Shown: positions 10,401 to 19,268 of the stretch, in pieces | Position numbering within the stretch: position 1 is the stretch's first letter | How the letters are laid out: each line of letters starts with the position of its first letter | From: Helicobacteraceae bacterium | Lineage (GTDB): Bacteria; Campylobacterota; Campylobacteria; Campylobacterales; SZUA-545 | Reading direction: 5' to 3' | Assembly: GCA_031286325.1 (NCBI GenBank) | Contig: JAITUT010000013.1 | Coordinates: forward strand, 31,752 to 95,751 | DNA: 64,000 nucleotides | Position numbers and translations under genes: made by a program | The notes under the pieces: generated by a model | What the model was told of the DNA's origin: nothing | The model's input: the letters and a program-made list of their open reading frames with translations, nothing else | Database searches by the model: none

Positions 10401-13400
10401 ATCCGCCAGTAGCGTCGCCGGGTTTCCAATTGCTCCTGCCGTTGCGGGGCCATTGATTGTGGTGCGCCGGGGGCATGTGGGTATTTATACAAAGCCTGTC
10501 GTCCGATTGCGATTCGCCGTTGCTGCCCATCACGATCAAAGTGGAGTTCACGTCGCCTCCGCGCGGAGTCCTAAAGCCGTCTAGCGCAATAGCATGACCG
10601 TTGGATTCAGTCCCCTCATAGATATCGTAAAGGGTTACTATTCTAGGCGGCGCGGAGGGCACTTCCATAGCGTAGCCTCTTTGGTCATAGACGGTTTTGC
10701 TCTGTTTGTAGCTAACGACAAGCGTCCAGCTGCCGTGAGTGGCGTATGGACCGCCGTTTCTGCGGGTTTTAACGCCGCTTACGAAATACGCGCCGTTCAC
10801 TTCGTTCGCCTTTTTGTCCTTCAAAAGCCAAGTCAAATCCACGCTGTTGGAGTAGTTGCAGTTACTCTCAAAGAGGTTGATGTATGTGCGATCCGCTCGC
10901 AGCGCGGTCGTGAAGCCAAATGGCGTCTCCAAAGTAACGCTCTTAGTCTGCTCCAGATTATTAGCCGCGTTGCTCTCGTTGGTGAATACACTATTGCAAT
11001 TGCCCATCGCCGGGCTATTGTAGGTGGTAAAGGCGTTATTACCGCTCGCGAGACGACCTATCCAATAGAGCCTAGCGTATGTGATCGTGGCGTCCTCGGG
11101 AATATCCAAAGTAGAGCCGCTCCTGCTTTCGCTCGGGTGCGCCTCTACGGGATCGGTCGCCTGTTGACCCGGTTTAAAGTTAATGTATTTGAGATTCCAA
11201 TTGTTGTAATCGTCATAACCCATAAATTGCGGATCGGCGCAGACGCCTATATTATTGTTGCCGCGACTCCCGCCGGTCTTGTCCCATCTGCCGGTGTTTC
11301 TGCTGTGGTTGTAGTAGCGATCCCCTTGCGTAGATGGTACGCACATAACCGAGTTGCCAATCGCCGCAATGTCGCCGTGTAGCATTTCTCTGTGAACTTG
11401 CTTGAAACTACTGGAGTATTCGGCGACATAATTTACTTTGATCGCCTTATAGTCAATGTAGCTGCCGATCTGATTCCCTCTGCAGCGGCGGCTAGCGCCG
11501 CTTCCCGTTATCTCATAGCCGTGATAAAAATCGTATTGCACATCGTATTCGCCCGGCTCTTTGGGCGCGTAGAATTGCAGGATATAATTTCCTCTCAAAG
11601 TATTGCTCGCCCCCCATCCTGGAGTGAGCAATGTTGTTCCATATACCGTTGAAACTTGTTCGTCGTCCCATTTGGTAGAAGCGTTTAGGACTTTAACCTG
11701 CACGCAACCCCAATTATTCGCGTTGGAATTGCTTATTCCCGTACTCCGCACGTAGCCCCAAACGCGCGCCCAAATAAGCGGCTCCTGATTTCCCACCGTA
11801 TATTGCGGTGTATGGAACTTTTCGGTATAGGTGCCGTTGTAGGTGATTGGGGAAAGCACGGGATCGACCGCTAGACTAAAAGTTGGGTTGTCGTCCTTGA
11901 GATAGGCTGTTTGAATATCTCTTATCTCCACCGCGCTGTTTATAATTTCAATGGCGTTTGGAATTTCCAATGTTTGAAATAACGCCCCATTGCACCTGCG
12001 ATCGCCCGTAACGCCTGTGGAGTTGTCGGCAACTGTGCTGGCGCCGCCGTTTCTGTTGTCGTAAAATCTAAAGCGCACCGTATATTTGCCGCCCGCAGTC
12101 GCCGCATACGGCACAGTTATTTGCCGAAAATCACTCGCGCCGTTTGCGGAAGTAGCTTGCGTAGTAGATGTGGTTTCGTGCGCGTTGTTATACCAATTGG
12201 GCGCGTCGTGCCAAACGCGGGTATTATTGATATTTACGATATCCGCTTCCATACAATTCCAGACTTTGTCGCGATCGCCGCCGTCCGTACCGGTGTGCGT
12301 CCCTGTGCGGCTTACTAATGTATCGAGCCTATAAGATAACTTTTGACCGCGCGAAACTTTTAAGGGCACGACAGCCGCGCTTGGGTTGTATCTTACGTTG
12401 CTGTTGCCTTGATAAGCCGTGCCGTCTGTGTTGGTGAATGATGTATAGCCTGTGGAGAAACCGAAGGCTACGCGAAGCGGCACTACATTGATCGAATAGT
12501 TTGACGATCCGTGATTATCCACGACTTGCAAAACGGCGTTGAGCATTTGATCGTTGATTTTCGTCCCCGCGCAATCCCCGCTCGGCGACGAATCGCCTTG
12601 AAAATATTCAACAAACAGGTCATAAGTGCCCGTATTAGTAGGCGCGAGCAACATTCTGCCGCCTACGTTCGCGCTATTTACAGCGTTGTTTGTGAATGAT
12701 ATATAGTTGGATGCGCCAGTCGCCGTCCAATTTATATTATTGTAGAAAGTTTTATAGTTGTTTGTGCCGGTCCCTCTGATCGTTACGCGGGTACAGCCGA
12801 AATTCAACGCGCTGCCGCTGCCGATCGTGAAGTCAAGGCGGAAAGGCACGATCGCGCCTTTGGCGACTTTGATCGTATCTGGCAAAAGATAGTTTCCCGT
12901 TTGTATCGTGTAGTTGTCGGTGGCGTAACCCCACGCGCTAAATCTAACTTTCGAGCTTATGTTGCCGATAGCCAAAGCCTCGCAAGGCAAGATCGCGAAG
13001 ATATAAAGCGCCATTAAAATAGTCGCGGCTAGAAATCCTGTTTTGCTACCGCGCGCGCGTCTGCCGCCATTGCTGTCATTGCGGGCTTTTCCGCGGCTTG
13101 TCTTTCGCTTTGCGGAGTTGTCGCTATGCTCCGCGATCTCGCGTTGACGAACGTCCGCTTTTTGCCGAGCCTTTGCTCTTTGCCAAAAAGAAAGGGGGCA
13201 AGTCGCCCCGTCCGCTTTATTATCGCAAAACGCGGCGTCTTTCGCGAAATTCGGCGTTAAACCAGCGCGATCCCCGCTAAATTTGCTGAATTTGCCGAGC
13301 TTGCCGTCAGTCGATTTTGCCGCGAATGAAGCGGGCGTGCCACGCTCGAGCCGCGCCGTTTCGCTATCTGCTAAACCTTCCGTATGGGTTTGGGTTTGCA

Positions 13401-13401
13401 T
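4447..13401 (-). CDS. Giant secreted multidomain protein (2984 aa), tandem paralogue 1
   Basis: Function unknown; probably a surface or secreted adhesin-like protein. A basic extension of about 115 residues precedes one hydrophobic segment that ends LPCEALA near residue 145, resembling a very long signal peptide. Residues about 146-690 hold three related beta-type repeats with paired cysteines. Next is a segment like those of DUF11-type surface proteins (IPEDATITYARLYW), then a DUF11-like repeat up to about 1460. From about 1464 the protein matches the downstream paralogue to the end. That part has two fibrinogen/GON-like Cys modules (FFLVDPD, IEVYCENM; FVAYCD), a WGDVVTWWW block, DNFAVKPRYFEL, and a terminal Trp-Trp. 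The start at 13401 has a strong AAAGGGGTG ribosome site shared with the paralogue. The carrier or secretion route is not identifiable here. Confidence 0.85.
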   Translation of the reverse strand: MQTQTHTEGLADSETARLERGTPASFAAKSTDGKLGKFSKFSGDRAGLTPNFAKDAAFCDNKADGATCPLSFWQRAKARQKADVRQREIAEHSDNSAKRKTSRGKARNDSNGGRRARGSKTGFLAATILMALYIFAILPCEALAIGNISSKVRFSAWGYATDNYTIQTGNYLLPDTIKVAKGAIVPFRLDFTIGSGSALNFGCTRVTIRGTGTNNYKTFYNNINWTATGASNYISFTNNAVNSANVGGRMLLAPTNTGTYDLFVEYFQGDSSPSGDCAGTKINDQMLNAVLQVVDNHGSSNYSINVVPLRVAFGFSTGYTSFTNTDGTAYQGNSNVRYNPSAAVVPLKVSRGQKLSYRLDTLVSRTGTHTGTDGGDRDKVWNCMEADIVNINNTRVWHDAPNWYNNAHETTSTTQATSANGASDFRQITVPYAATAGGKYTVRFRFYDNRNGGASTVADNSTGVTGDRRCNGALFQTLEIPNAIEIINSAVEIRDIQTAYLKDDNPTFSLAVDPVLSPITYNGTYTEKFHTPQYTVGNQEPLIWARVWGYVRSTGISNSNANNWGCVQVKVLNASTKWDDEQVSTVYGTTLLTPGWGASNTLRGNYILQFYAPKEPGEYDVQYDFYHGYEITGSGASRRCRGNQIGSYIDYKAIKVNYVAEYSSSFKQVHREMLHGDIAAIGNSVMCVPSTQGDRYYNHSRNTGRWDKTGGSRGNNNIGVCADPQFMGYDDYNNWNLKYINFKPGQQATDPVEAHPSESRSGSTLDIPEDATITYARLYWIGRLASGNNAFTTYNSPAMGNCNSVFTNESNAANNLEQTKSVTLETPFGFTTALRADRTYINLFESNCNYSNSVDLTWLLKDKKANEVNGAYFVSGVKTRRNGGPYATHGSWTLVVSYKQSKTVYDQRGYAMEVPSAPPRIVTLYDIYEGTESNGHAIALDGFRTPRGGDVNSTLIVMGSNGESQSDDRLCINTHMPPAHHNQWPRNGRSNWKPGDATGGWRHCGSRDLLGNYIQHFYMYSIEAIQTSGAKGRYRHIFPYDYGHEAYRKMKNIDHANYATRDSNLDPADSQWYSGFAASSNFGITRRPAEYKNSISGYQPKLDYVDTSWGRIYQHWESFENGADNAFQSTVSVGPVGRGKFPKGQYPTFSAYGNKTYGTLKYPTAEPSVLMGSNYRNSRTPQGYPYIDRGDPEGRGGQDVPDVGEVIIGYDLHTYYLHNHLGNDQNETYVIIDGYNNWFQLAYFGFSTMIYAPEFGNSFRKEANVSYSPGSGTCGADGAPNLEDANVTYKISFNNSGKEPANSAIIFDDFEDNGIKEFFDMNSIRNVSIKRTRWAIRSGGAQNSVDPVVNCDMNATAVFCTITTVESGIDPVEQGMTSKPASVRQADWDSCFADRRDSNISGEFFGCGDAFEMEFTISVAKTITIVDDVDVLNEAKIRYYNASMGDLAIEESARSRVGFAGTICHSENCKYLKAQAAREGKAIKDGFFLVDPDNTRPNGIEPIEVYCENMSGKYDPKDPSTFPVDYLPLPFQSDYSNFRFVTMQGKQYYRPAQKVAIPMLPLAELDRTDSKFARSFRVDLNGKFISYASGGTPIAGFSNLNLQGTSFYIDRDKSSFSPSCGGKTPFTQAVRSGVILGMNDQIMKINPNGDSYQQSCQPTMLVLTQLSDYRYEYDGNEGVRGNKIEVDCESDCKASKGADPTGGKIGNASGNAQRYSFESCKQLNESPKNKGKLQSGHYYVSPLEKNSKRLTDLEKRTIEQRPFVAYCDTTTVLDDETGGMMTMFVALDANETFNVSDLLPREQDSCSQLGLAFFVPVTQPIFEDVRKQLLKRKSSGSDGRAGWRDYLGTYNDMRGIFFPGKKYFVEDIGNNAFWPYGPLGIYSVKFEKDGKIITVENPVPGQGAPGGATLLGKEDCRYGGGTYDSACDVPMYSADYNEKSTSMGAARRPRFVPGWTLGDRGFQSIFEKLGIKENQYDRRYEGKPDEWGDVVTWWWISDYSCGRSHIKSGKIRPKKVFWMGNKDLDNISYGGKKLRDLPRDFFIANTYYPDTYNYPPQGPMAQAGLADNSPSRLPFRTNPMPQTEPNGNYRPGDWLDYVADEDGNIFHCDDSMRYPLNDLPALNSPLVDEAGYSYVHYTCLSKDSYTAMNFGKATEIKGIGAWDGNENTHARANADRADVNNVRLFTKEIGEPAIIRVGGIDTNQKFSAMMCSRIVEEVQDKSGNILSYNPISDWNASFSYEDALVNVRADGAEGADFGQVVLFPQRAVRHARIETRYVLAEVAGVDMATNNDAASRLTAFASGENGGYKCTGNTDEDFETPDKWSKFTDNDTLSELSLDNFAVKPRYFELAHIKNGAVANADTGSYVIAEVDYINDPSVLVSGIEGMTKGGFVLGAPIPTSANGKFRAFGYNQSSANRAIVISPAWNEDLGQPNREIIQGVPGANFVDGLSDLNITFADVGVFSLIVEDNSWTATDQLFNDCLVAGDPNMPDTVKTGNAHYINIADRPTGGREGSSDNEADYKIGCSIGGKGVKRGDKFIAGATEQLLRSGLSHFAVTGLTFDSPLQFSSGSDKNMWAYYSGDTNESFIRVTGEVVARGAKGKTMRNYTEGNYSLPTLKRTDSYPGLYFVLSGNDTCANRKDLFCDLIYPNTNEWYFSQQNIESKDWGLQPELASASYSNLEFQGKAQLNTMWNFTRRTTPMLPTHLKSANQDFNITIVEDTTDLNVDRQINENPVTGGVIWSDKANVNDENRTTANASQITFVYGRANVHDVVSYTEEAYLTYSIDYYNPSSSNTEVNNAANAGFNHPLPSTASTSVGSAGWARILASSGAPNQAFDGTSEANFSVKVESQKAKINDTWYSPYYGGLFVETNIKLHEQKGVAAGGSKDFRVEYKDGMQDRKRDFISHLSVPTYLWYKQGMKPYLDIRHNIGDIDSSLRAYEHPTGKVTFLKPEGDKWIGTGETKGRHFEDDANESKAPQRIWW

Positions 13402-13888
13402 CTTACACCCCTTTCTTGAGCTTAAAGCTTAAACTATCCTTTTTAAGAAAGGTGAATGTAGCACACTTTAAACTATACTTACAATATTTTTTTTACTATA
13501 ATAAATTTAACTAAGTAATATATATATTTTTTTTAACTATTTTATTTTATTGTATTTTTATATTTAAAGATTTTTAACTTTATTTCGCTTTGCGAATTTC
13601 GCGACGAATCTCGGCTATAACTAGCTTGAACGCCTATCTTTGATTGCTTGCGAAAGTCGCTTATGGCTAATATTTAATAGTTGCGCTGTATATAATTTTA
13701 AGTTTACGGCGAAATTATTGTTAATAATTTTTTTTATGATAGATAATTTTTATTAAAATAAAATTACTATTAATAAAATTATGCTGATTATAAACCAAAT
13801 TTTATTTTAAGAAAGCGGGCAAACAACTTAAATTTGCTTGCGAATAGCCCAAAAAATTACGAATTAACAGGTTTGAAAAAAATATAAC
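13402..13888. promoter_or_regulatory. AT-rich upstream region of giant gene 1
   Basis: About 450 bases of AT-rich DNA upstream of the 13401 start, containing long A/T runs and no open frame. It aligns along its length, with many substitutions, to the region upstream of the second giant gene (18763-19225). The parts nearest the start (AAGAAAGGGGTGTAA) are the most similar. Promoters are likely inside it, but no single box stands out. Confidence 0.55.
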
Positions 13889-13911
13889 GGCGGGAAATGG
13901 AGATTCCCGCC
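13889..13911 (-). terminator. Terminator of the 1601-aa giant gene
   Basis: GGCGGGAA/TTCCCGCC stem-loop followed by TTATATTTTTTTC in the minus-strand direction. It is the duplicate of the 4379-4401 terminator, with the same flanking sequence on both sides. Confidence 0.8.
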
Positions 13912-13956
13912 TATTCGCGAAACGCGATCCCCCTCGCAAAAGAGGGGGCAAAAACG

Positions 13957-16900
13957 TTACCACCAGACTCGCTGGGGAACTTTACTTTCGTTCGCGTCGT
14001 CCTTAAAGTATCTGCTCTGCGTTTCACCCATGCCGATCCACTTATCCCGCTCGGGTTTGAGGAATGTAACTTTGCCCGTCGGGTGCTCGTACGCGCTGAG
14101 ATTATTACCGATAGTCCCCATATTGAGTCTAATGTCCTTATACGGTTTCATACTCGGTCTATACCACAGATACGTCGGCACGGAGAGGTGCGAAATAAAG
14201 TCGCGCTTCCTGTCTTGCATACCATCTTTGTATTCCACTCGGAAATCCTTGCTGCCGCTAGCCGCAACGCCCTTTTGCTCGTGCAATTTGATATTTGTCG
14301 CGGTAGCCTTACCGCCGGCATACGGCGAATACAAGATATTTATATCTACTCCGACTTTTTTCGATTCGACTTGGACGCTAAAGTTCGCCTCAGAAGTTCC
14401 GTCAAAGGCTTGTTTCGGACTGCCAGAGTTAGCGACTATTCTAGCCCAACCCGCCGAGCCTACGCCTGTCGAAGCCGTGCTTGGCAAGGGGCGATTAAAG
14501 CCCGCGTTAGCCTGACTCGAATCTGACGGATTGTAATAGTCTATCGAGTAGGTCAAATACGCCTCTTCCGTATAGGAAACCACATCGTGAACATTCGCCC
14601 TGCCATAGACAAAGGTGATCTGTCCCACATTGGCTTTGGTGCGGTTTTCACTTTCCTCCTTGCCGTTCCAAGTAATACCGCCCGTTACAGATTTTTCGTT
14701 AATTTGGCGATCTTTCGAAACCGACCTGTTATCCTCAACGATCGTAACGTTGAAGTCCTCGTTAGCGGCTTTGAGGTGCGTCGGCAACATCGGCGTTGTT
14801 CTGCGCGTGAAATTCCACATTGTATTGAGATCCGCCTTGCCCAGATCCCAATCTTTGTCGTTAATGTTCTTCTGGCTGAAATACCACTCGTTTGTATTCG
14901 GGTAGATCAGTTCGCAGAATAGATCTTTCCTGTTAGCGCAAGAAGTATTTTTGCCTGAGACCACAAAATACAAGCCGCCGGAGTTTGGATCCTCTTCGCG
15001 CGTCCGAGTCGGCAGGCTGTAGTTGCCCTCCGTATAGTTGCGCATCACGCCGCCCGCCGCGCCTAAAGCTTCTATCCTGCCGGTTATTTTGATAGCGGAC
15101 TCGTTCGTCGTGCCCGAATAATACGCCCACATATTCTTATCGCTTTCGTTAGAGAATACGAGAGGCGAGCTAAAATTGAGGTCTGTTACGGCAAAGCGGC
15201 TCAGACCAGATCGCAAAAGTTGTCTCGTAGCTCCGGCTACGAATTTACTGTTTTGGTTAATAACGCCCGCGCCGCCTATGGAGCACCCGATCTTGTAATC
15301 GGCTTCTCTATCCGAGCTTCCGTTTCTGCCGCTCTCCGGACGATTGGCAGTGTTTATATAGTGCGCGTTGCCGCTCTTGACTATCGTCGGCATAGTGTTA
15401 TCGTTAGCCATAAAGCAGTCGGCAGCCTGATCCGCGCTTGTCCAAGCGCTATCCTCAACTATTAAATAGAATACCCCGACATCGGCGAATGTAATGTTGA
15501 GATCGCTCAAGCCGTCTACAAAGTTAGCTCCCGAATCGCCTTTTATTATTGCCTGATTTGGCTGACCTAAGTTCTCGTTCCAAGCGGGGCTCATAACGAT
15601 AGCTCCGCTTGCCGAATTCTGGTTGTAGCCCAACGCTTTGAAATTTCGGTTCGCGCTTGTCGGGATCGGCGCGCCCAAAACAAAGCCGCCGTTTGTCATA
15701 CCGCTAACGCCGCTTACCAGCGCGGAGGGATTGTTTTGGTATTTTACTTCGGCGATCAGATACGGCGCCGTATCCGCTATTGAGCCGCCCTTATTAACAT
15801 AGGAGAGCTCAAAGTATCGCGGTTTCACGGCGAAGCTATCCAGCGAGACATTCACAAGAGTACTCTCGTTGGTGAATTTAGACCACTTTTCGGGCGTTTC
15901 AAAGTCGGCGTCTGTGTTGCCCGCGCATTTATATCCGCCGTTTGCGGCATTTGCGAACGCCGCTGCGCGAGAGTTCCAATCGCTTCCGATCGTAGTCATA
16001 TCCACTTCCGCCACATCGGCAAGGACATAGCGCGTTTCAATGCGCGCGTTTTTAACGGCTTTTTTCGGAAATAGAGTAACCTGACCGAAATCCGCTCCCT
16101 CCGCCGCGTTTGTGCGCAAATTCTCCTGCGCCTCGTCATAAGAGAACGAAGCGTTCCAATCGCTGATCGGATTGTACGCGACGACGCCGTTTCTGCCTTG
16201 AACCTCCTCTACGATCCTAGAGCACATCATCGCGCTGAATTTCTGCTCCTGATCTATGCCGCCCACGCGGATTACCGCGGGCTCGCCGATCTCTTTTGTG
16301 AAGAGGCGAGCGTTTAACGCGCTAGCGCGTTCCCTATTGGCTTTGGAGTGAGTTTCTGCGTTGCCGTCCCACGCGTTCACGCCTTTGATCTCGACGCCTT
16401 TTCTAAAGTTCATACTGGTGTAACTATCCTTGCTAAGGCAGGTGTAGTGTACATAAGAGTAGCCCGCCTCGTTCACACGAGAATCGCCTATCGCTGGCAA
16501 GTCGTTCAGCGGGTAACGACGGGAGTCGTCGCAGTGGAAGATATTGCCGTCATTATCCGCTACATAATCCATCCAGTCGCCCGGGTTATAGTTGCCGTTA
16601 GGCTCCGTCTGAGGCATACTGCTGTAATTACCGATGTTCCTCACAAAGTAGGTGGGCGGGAGATCGCGCAAACTTCTGCCGTCGCTTGTTTTGACGCTGT
16701 CTAAGTCTTTGTTGAGCCAGAATACCTTTTTCGGACGGATTTTGCCGGTTTTATGGTGAGGCGCGCCGCAAGAGAAATCAGACGCCCACCACCAAGTAAC
16801 CACATCGCCCCACTGGCTAGGGTCTTTCTCGTATCGGCGATCGTATTGATTCTCTCTAATGCCCAGCGTCTCAAAGATAGACTGGAAACCGCGATCGCCC

Positions 16901-18762
16901 AATGTCCAGCCCGGCACAAAGCGCGGTCTTTGCCCGAGTCCCGCGCTCTGGCTCTTTTGATTGTAATTAGCCGAATACATAGGCACATCGCAAGCCGAAT
17001 CGTACGTGCCTCCGCCGTCGCGGCAGTCCTCTTTGCCCAAAAGGGTCGTGCCCGCTGGAAGTTTGTCGCCCGGAGAGAGAGTAACCACTTTGCCGTTCTG
17101 CTGATACTTGCTCGCGTAAATTCCCAGCGGTCCGTAGGGCCAGAAGTCGTTAACGCCTATGCTCTCTACAAAGTATTTTTTACCCGGAAAGAAAATTGCC
17201 CGCATATCGTTATAGCTACCGAGATAATCGCGCCAGCCCGCTCTGCCGTTGGAGCCGTTTTTGCGGCGTAAGAGCTGTTTGCGCACGTCTTCGAATATAG
17301 GTTGCGTAACAGGCACAAAGAACGCCAAGCCAAGCTGCGAGCAGCTATCTTGCTCGCGCGGCAACAAGTCCGCGACATTAAAGGTCTCGTTAGCGTCCAG
17401 CGCGATAAACATCGTCATCATACCGCCGTTTTCGCCCTCTGTGGTCGTTTTGTCGCAGTAGGCGACGAACGGACGTTGCTCAATCGTGCCTTTTCCCAGA
17501 TTGGTTAAGCGCTTGGAGTTTTTATCAAAGGGACTCAGATAGTAGTGTCCGCTGGGGAGCTTGCCCTTATGTTTGTTTTCGTTGAGTTGTTTGCACGACT
17601 CAAAAGAATAACGCATATTGTTATCCGAGTCCTTTCCGGTCTTGCCGCCCGTTTGCTTCGCGCCTTTTGAGACGTTACAATTGCCGCCGCAATCTACCTC
17701 AATTTTATTCCCGCGCACTTCTTCGTTGCCGTCAGACTCGTATGTGTAATCGTTTAACTGCGTCAAGACAAGCGCGGTCGGCTGGCAAGACGATATACTA
17801 CTGACGGCTGGGTTGACCTTCATTATCTGATCGTTCATACCCAAAATAAGACTGCTTCCGCCTGATTGAGTGAAACCGGGTCGGGCGCCGCAAGCGGAGC
17901 TAAAACTGCTCTTATTTCTGTCTATATAGAACGGCGTACCCTGTAAGTTCAAGTTGCTAAAGCTTGCGCCCGACCCAGAACTAATAAACTTGCCGCTCAA
18001 ATTCACTTTAATAGATCGAGTAGAGCGGTCATACTCCGCCACAGGCAACATCGGGATCGCCTCTTTCCGCGCGGGGCGATAGTATTGATTCCCTATCCCG
18101 CTGACAAAGCGGAAGTTGCTGTAATCGCTCTGGAACGGCAACGGCAGGTAATCTACTGGGAAAGTAGAGGAATCGCTAGGGTTGTATCCGCCGCCCATAT
18201 TTTCGCAATAAACCTCAAACGGCTCGAAACCGTTCGCTTTCGCGCCGTCTGGATCTATTAAGAAGAACCCGTCTTGGCTCGTCTTGCCTTGCGCTTTTAA
18301 GTCTTTGCAGCTTTCGCCGAGTCTGATCGTCTCCGCCGCTAAAGCCTCGCAAGGCAAGATCGCGAAGATAGAAAGCAACATTAAAATAGTCGCGGCTAGA
18401 AATCCTGATTTGCTATCGCGCGCGCGCCTACTGCCGTCGCTAGCGTCATTGCGGGCTTCCGCGCGGCTTGTCTTGCGCTTTGCTAGCTTGTCACCGCGCT
18501 CCGCGATCTCGCGTTGGCGGGCGTTCGCTTTTTGGCGAGCGTTCGCTCTTTGCCGAAACGAAAGAATATAAGTCGCCCCGCCCGCTTTATTATCGCAAAA
18601 CGCGGCGTCTTTCGCTAAATTCGGCGTTAAACCAGCGCGATCCCCGCTGAATCTGCCGAGTCCGCCGCCAGCCGATTTTACCCCAAACAAAGCGAGCTTC
18701 CTGTGCGCCAGTCGCGCCGCTTCGCTATGTGACAAACTTTTTATATGGGTTTGAGTTTGCAT
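13957..18762 (-). CDS. Giant secreted multidomain protein (1601 aa), tandem paralogue 2
   Basis: Shorter paralogue of the neighbouring 2984-aa protein; function unknown. It keeps the same basic N-terminal extension and hydrophobic segment ending LPCEALA (about residue 142), then goes straight into the shared C-terminal part. It thus lacks the roughly 1300 residues of repeat and DUF11-like sequence found in paralogue 1. The shared part begins with a fibrinogen/GON-like module (CKDLKAQG, FFLIDPDG, FEVYCENM). It continues with a second module (SGHYYLSP, FVAYCD), WGDVVTWWW, DSFAVKPRYFEL and a Trp-Trp end. The ribosome site AAAGGGGTG matches that of paralogue 1. Many Cys pairs suggest disulfide-bonded extracellular domains. 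Divergence from paralogue 1 is moderate, so the duplication is not brand new. Confidence 0.85.
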   Translation of the reverse strand: MQTQTHIKSLSHSEAARLAHRKLALFGVKSAGGGLGRFSGDRAGLTPNLAKDAAFCDNKAGGATYILSFRQRANARQKANARQREIAERGDKLAKRKTSRAEARNDASDGSRRARDSKSGFLAATILMLLSIFAILPCEALAAETIRLGESCKDLKAQGKTSQDGFFLIDPDGAKANGFEPFEVYCENMGGGYNPSDSSTFPVDYLPLPFQSDYSNFRFVSGIGNQYYRPARKEAIPMLPVAEYDRSTRSIKVNLSGKFISSGSGASFSNLNLQGTPFYIDRNKSSFSSACGARPGFTQSGGSSLILGMNDQIMKVNPAVSSISSCQPTALVLTQLNDYTYESDGNEEVRGNKIEVDCGGNCNVSKGAKQTGGKTGKDSDNNMRYSFESCKQLNENKHKGKLPSGHYYLSPFDKNSKRLTNLGKGTIEQRPFVAYCDKTTTEGENGGMMTMFIALDANETFNVADLLPREQDSCSQLGLAFFVPVTQPIFEDVRKQLLRRKNGSNGRAGWRDYLGSYNDMRAIFFPGKKYFVESIGVNDFWPYGPLGIYASKYQQNGKVVTLSPGDKLPAGTTLLGKEDCRDGGGTYDSACDVPMYSANYNQKSQSAGLGQRPRFVPGWTLGDRGFQSIFETLGIRENQYDRRYEKDPSQWGDVVTWWWASDFSCGAPHHKTGKIRPKKVFWLNKDLDSVKTSDGRSLRDLPPTYFVRNIGNYSSMPQTEPNGNYNPGDWMDYVADNDGNIFHCDDSRRYPLNDLPAIGDSRVNEAGYSYVHYTCLSKDSYTSMNFRKGVEIKGVNAWDGNAETHSKANRERASALNARLFTKEIGEPAVIRVGGIDQEQKFSAMMCSRIVEEVQGRNGVVAYNPISDWNASFSYDEAQENLRTNAAEGADFGQVTLFPKKAVKNARIETRYVLADVAEVDMTTIGSDWNSRAAAFANAANGGYKCAGNTDADFETPEKWSKFTNESTLVNVSLDSFAVKPRYFELSYVNKGGSIADTAPYLIAEVKYQNNPSALVSGVSGMTNGGFVLGAPIPTSANRNFKALGYNQNSASGAIVMSPAWNENLGQPNQAIIKGDSGANFVDGLSDLNITFADVGVFYLIVEDSAWTSADQAADCFMANDNTMPTIVKSGNAHYINTANRPESGRNGSSDREADYKIGCSIGGAGVINQNSKFVAGATRQLLRSGLSRFAVTDLNFSSPLVFSNESDKNMWAYYSGTTNESAIKITGRIEALGAAGGVMRNYTEGNYSLPTRTREEDPNSGGLYFVVSGKNTSCANRKDLFCELIYPNTNEWYFSQKNINDKDWDLGKADLNTMWNFTRRTTPMLPTHLKAANEDFNVTIVEDNRSVSKDRQINEKSVTGGITWNGKEESENRTKANVGQITFVYGRANVHDVVSYTEEAYLTYSIDYYNPSDSSQANAGFNRPLPSTASTGVGSAGWARIVANSGSPKQAFDGTSEANFSVQVESKKVGVDINILYSPYAGGKATATNIKLHEQKGVAASGSKDFRVEYKDGMQDRKRDFISHLSVPTYLWYRPSMKPYKDIRLNMGTIGNNLSAYEHPTGKVTFLKPERDKWIGMGETQSRYFKDDANESKVPQRVWW

Positions 18763-19268
18763 ATTACACCCCTTTCTTTGGATTTGGAGTTAAAACTCCT
18801 TTTATAAGGTGAGGTGAGCGTACCACACTCTGCGCCACACATACAATATTTTTTTTGCTCTACTGAATTTTCATAAGGAACATAGTTTTTCTTTCTTTAT
18901 TATTTTCTTTTATTTTTATATCCAAAGATTTTAGAATTTATGTTGCTTTACGAACTTTGCGCGGATCATTTTAATTTTCGTGTTTTTATGGCTATAACTG
19001 GCTTCGATGGCTATTTTTGATCGCTTGTAAAAGTAGCTTATGACTAATGTTTAATAGTTACGCCATATATTATTATTAAGTTTAGGCGCGATCGTTGCTA
19101 ACGTTTGCTTTTTGAGATAGAAAATTTTTATTAAAATAAAATAGTTATTAATAAAATTATTCTAATTATAAAACCAAATTTATTTTCAGAAATAGAAAAA
19201 ACAGCTTAAATTTACTTGTAAATTAGCCGCGCCATATTTCACGCTCAAAAACAACAAAGGGCGCGGTT
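18763..19268. promoter_or_regulatory. AT-rich upstream region of giant gene 2
   Basis: AT-rich region of about 450 bases similar to the one upstream of giant gene 1, including conserved blocks around ggctataact (18989-18998), agcttatgactaatgtttaa and tttttattaaaataaaa. Conservation of non-coding sequence over this length suggests that regulatory DNA was duplicated with the gene. No gene is seen. Confidence 0.5.

Noticed and set aside
10594-11382. Long plus-strand ORF (262 codons) opposite giant gene 1
   Set aside because: It lies antisense within a clearly coding frame and has no ribosome site, motif or membrane pattern; such long antisense frames follow from the codon use of the real gene.
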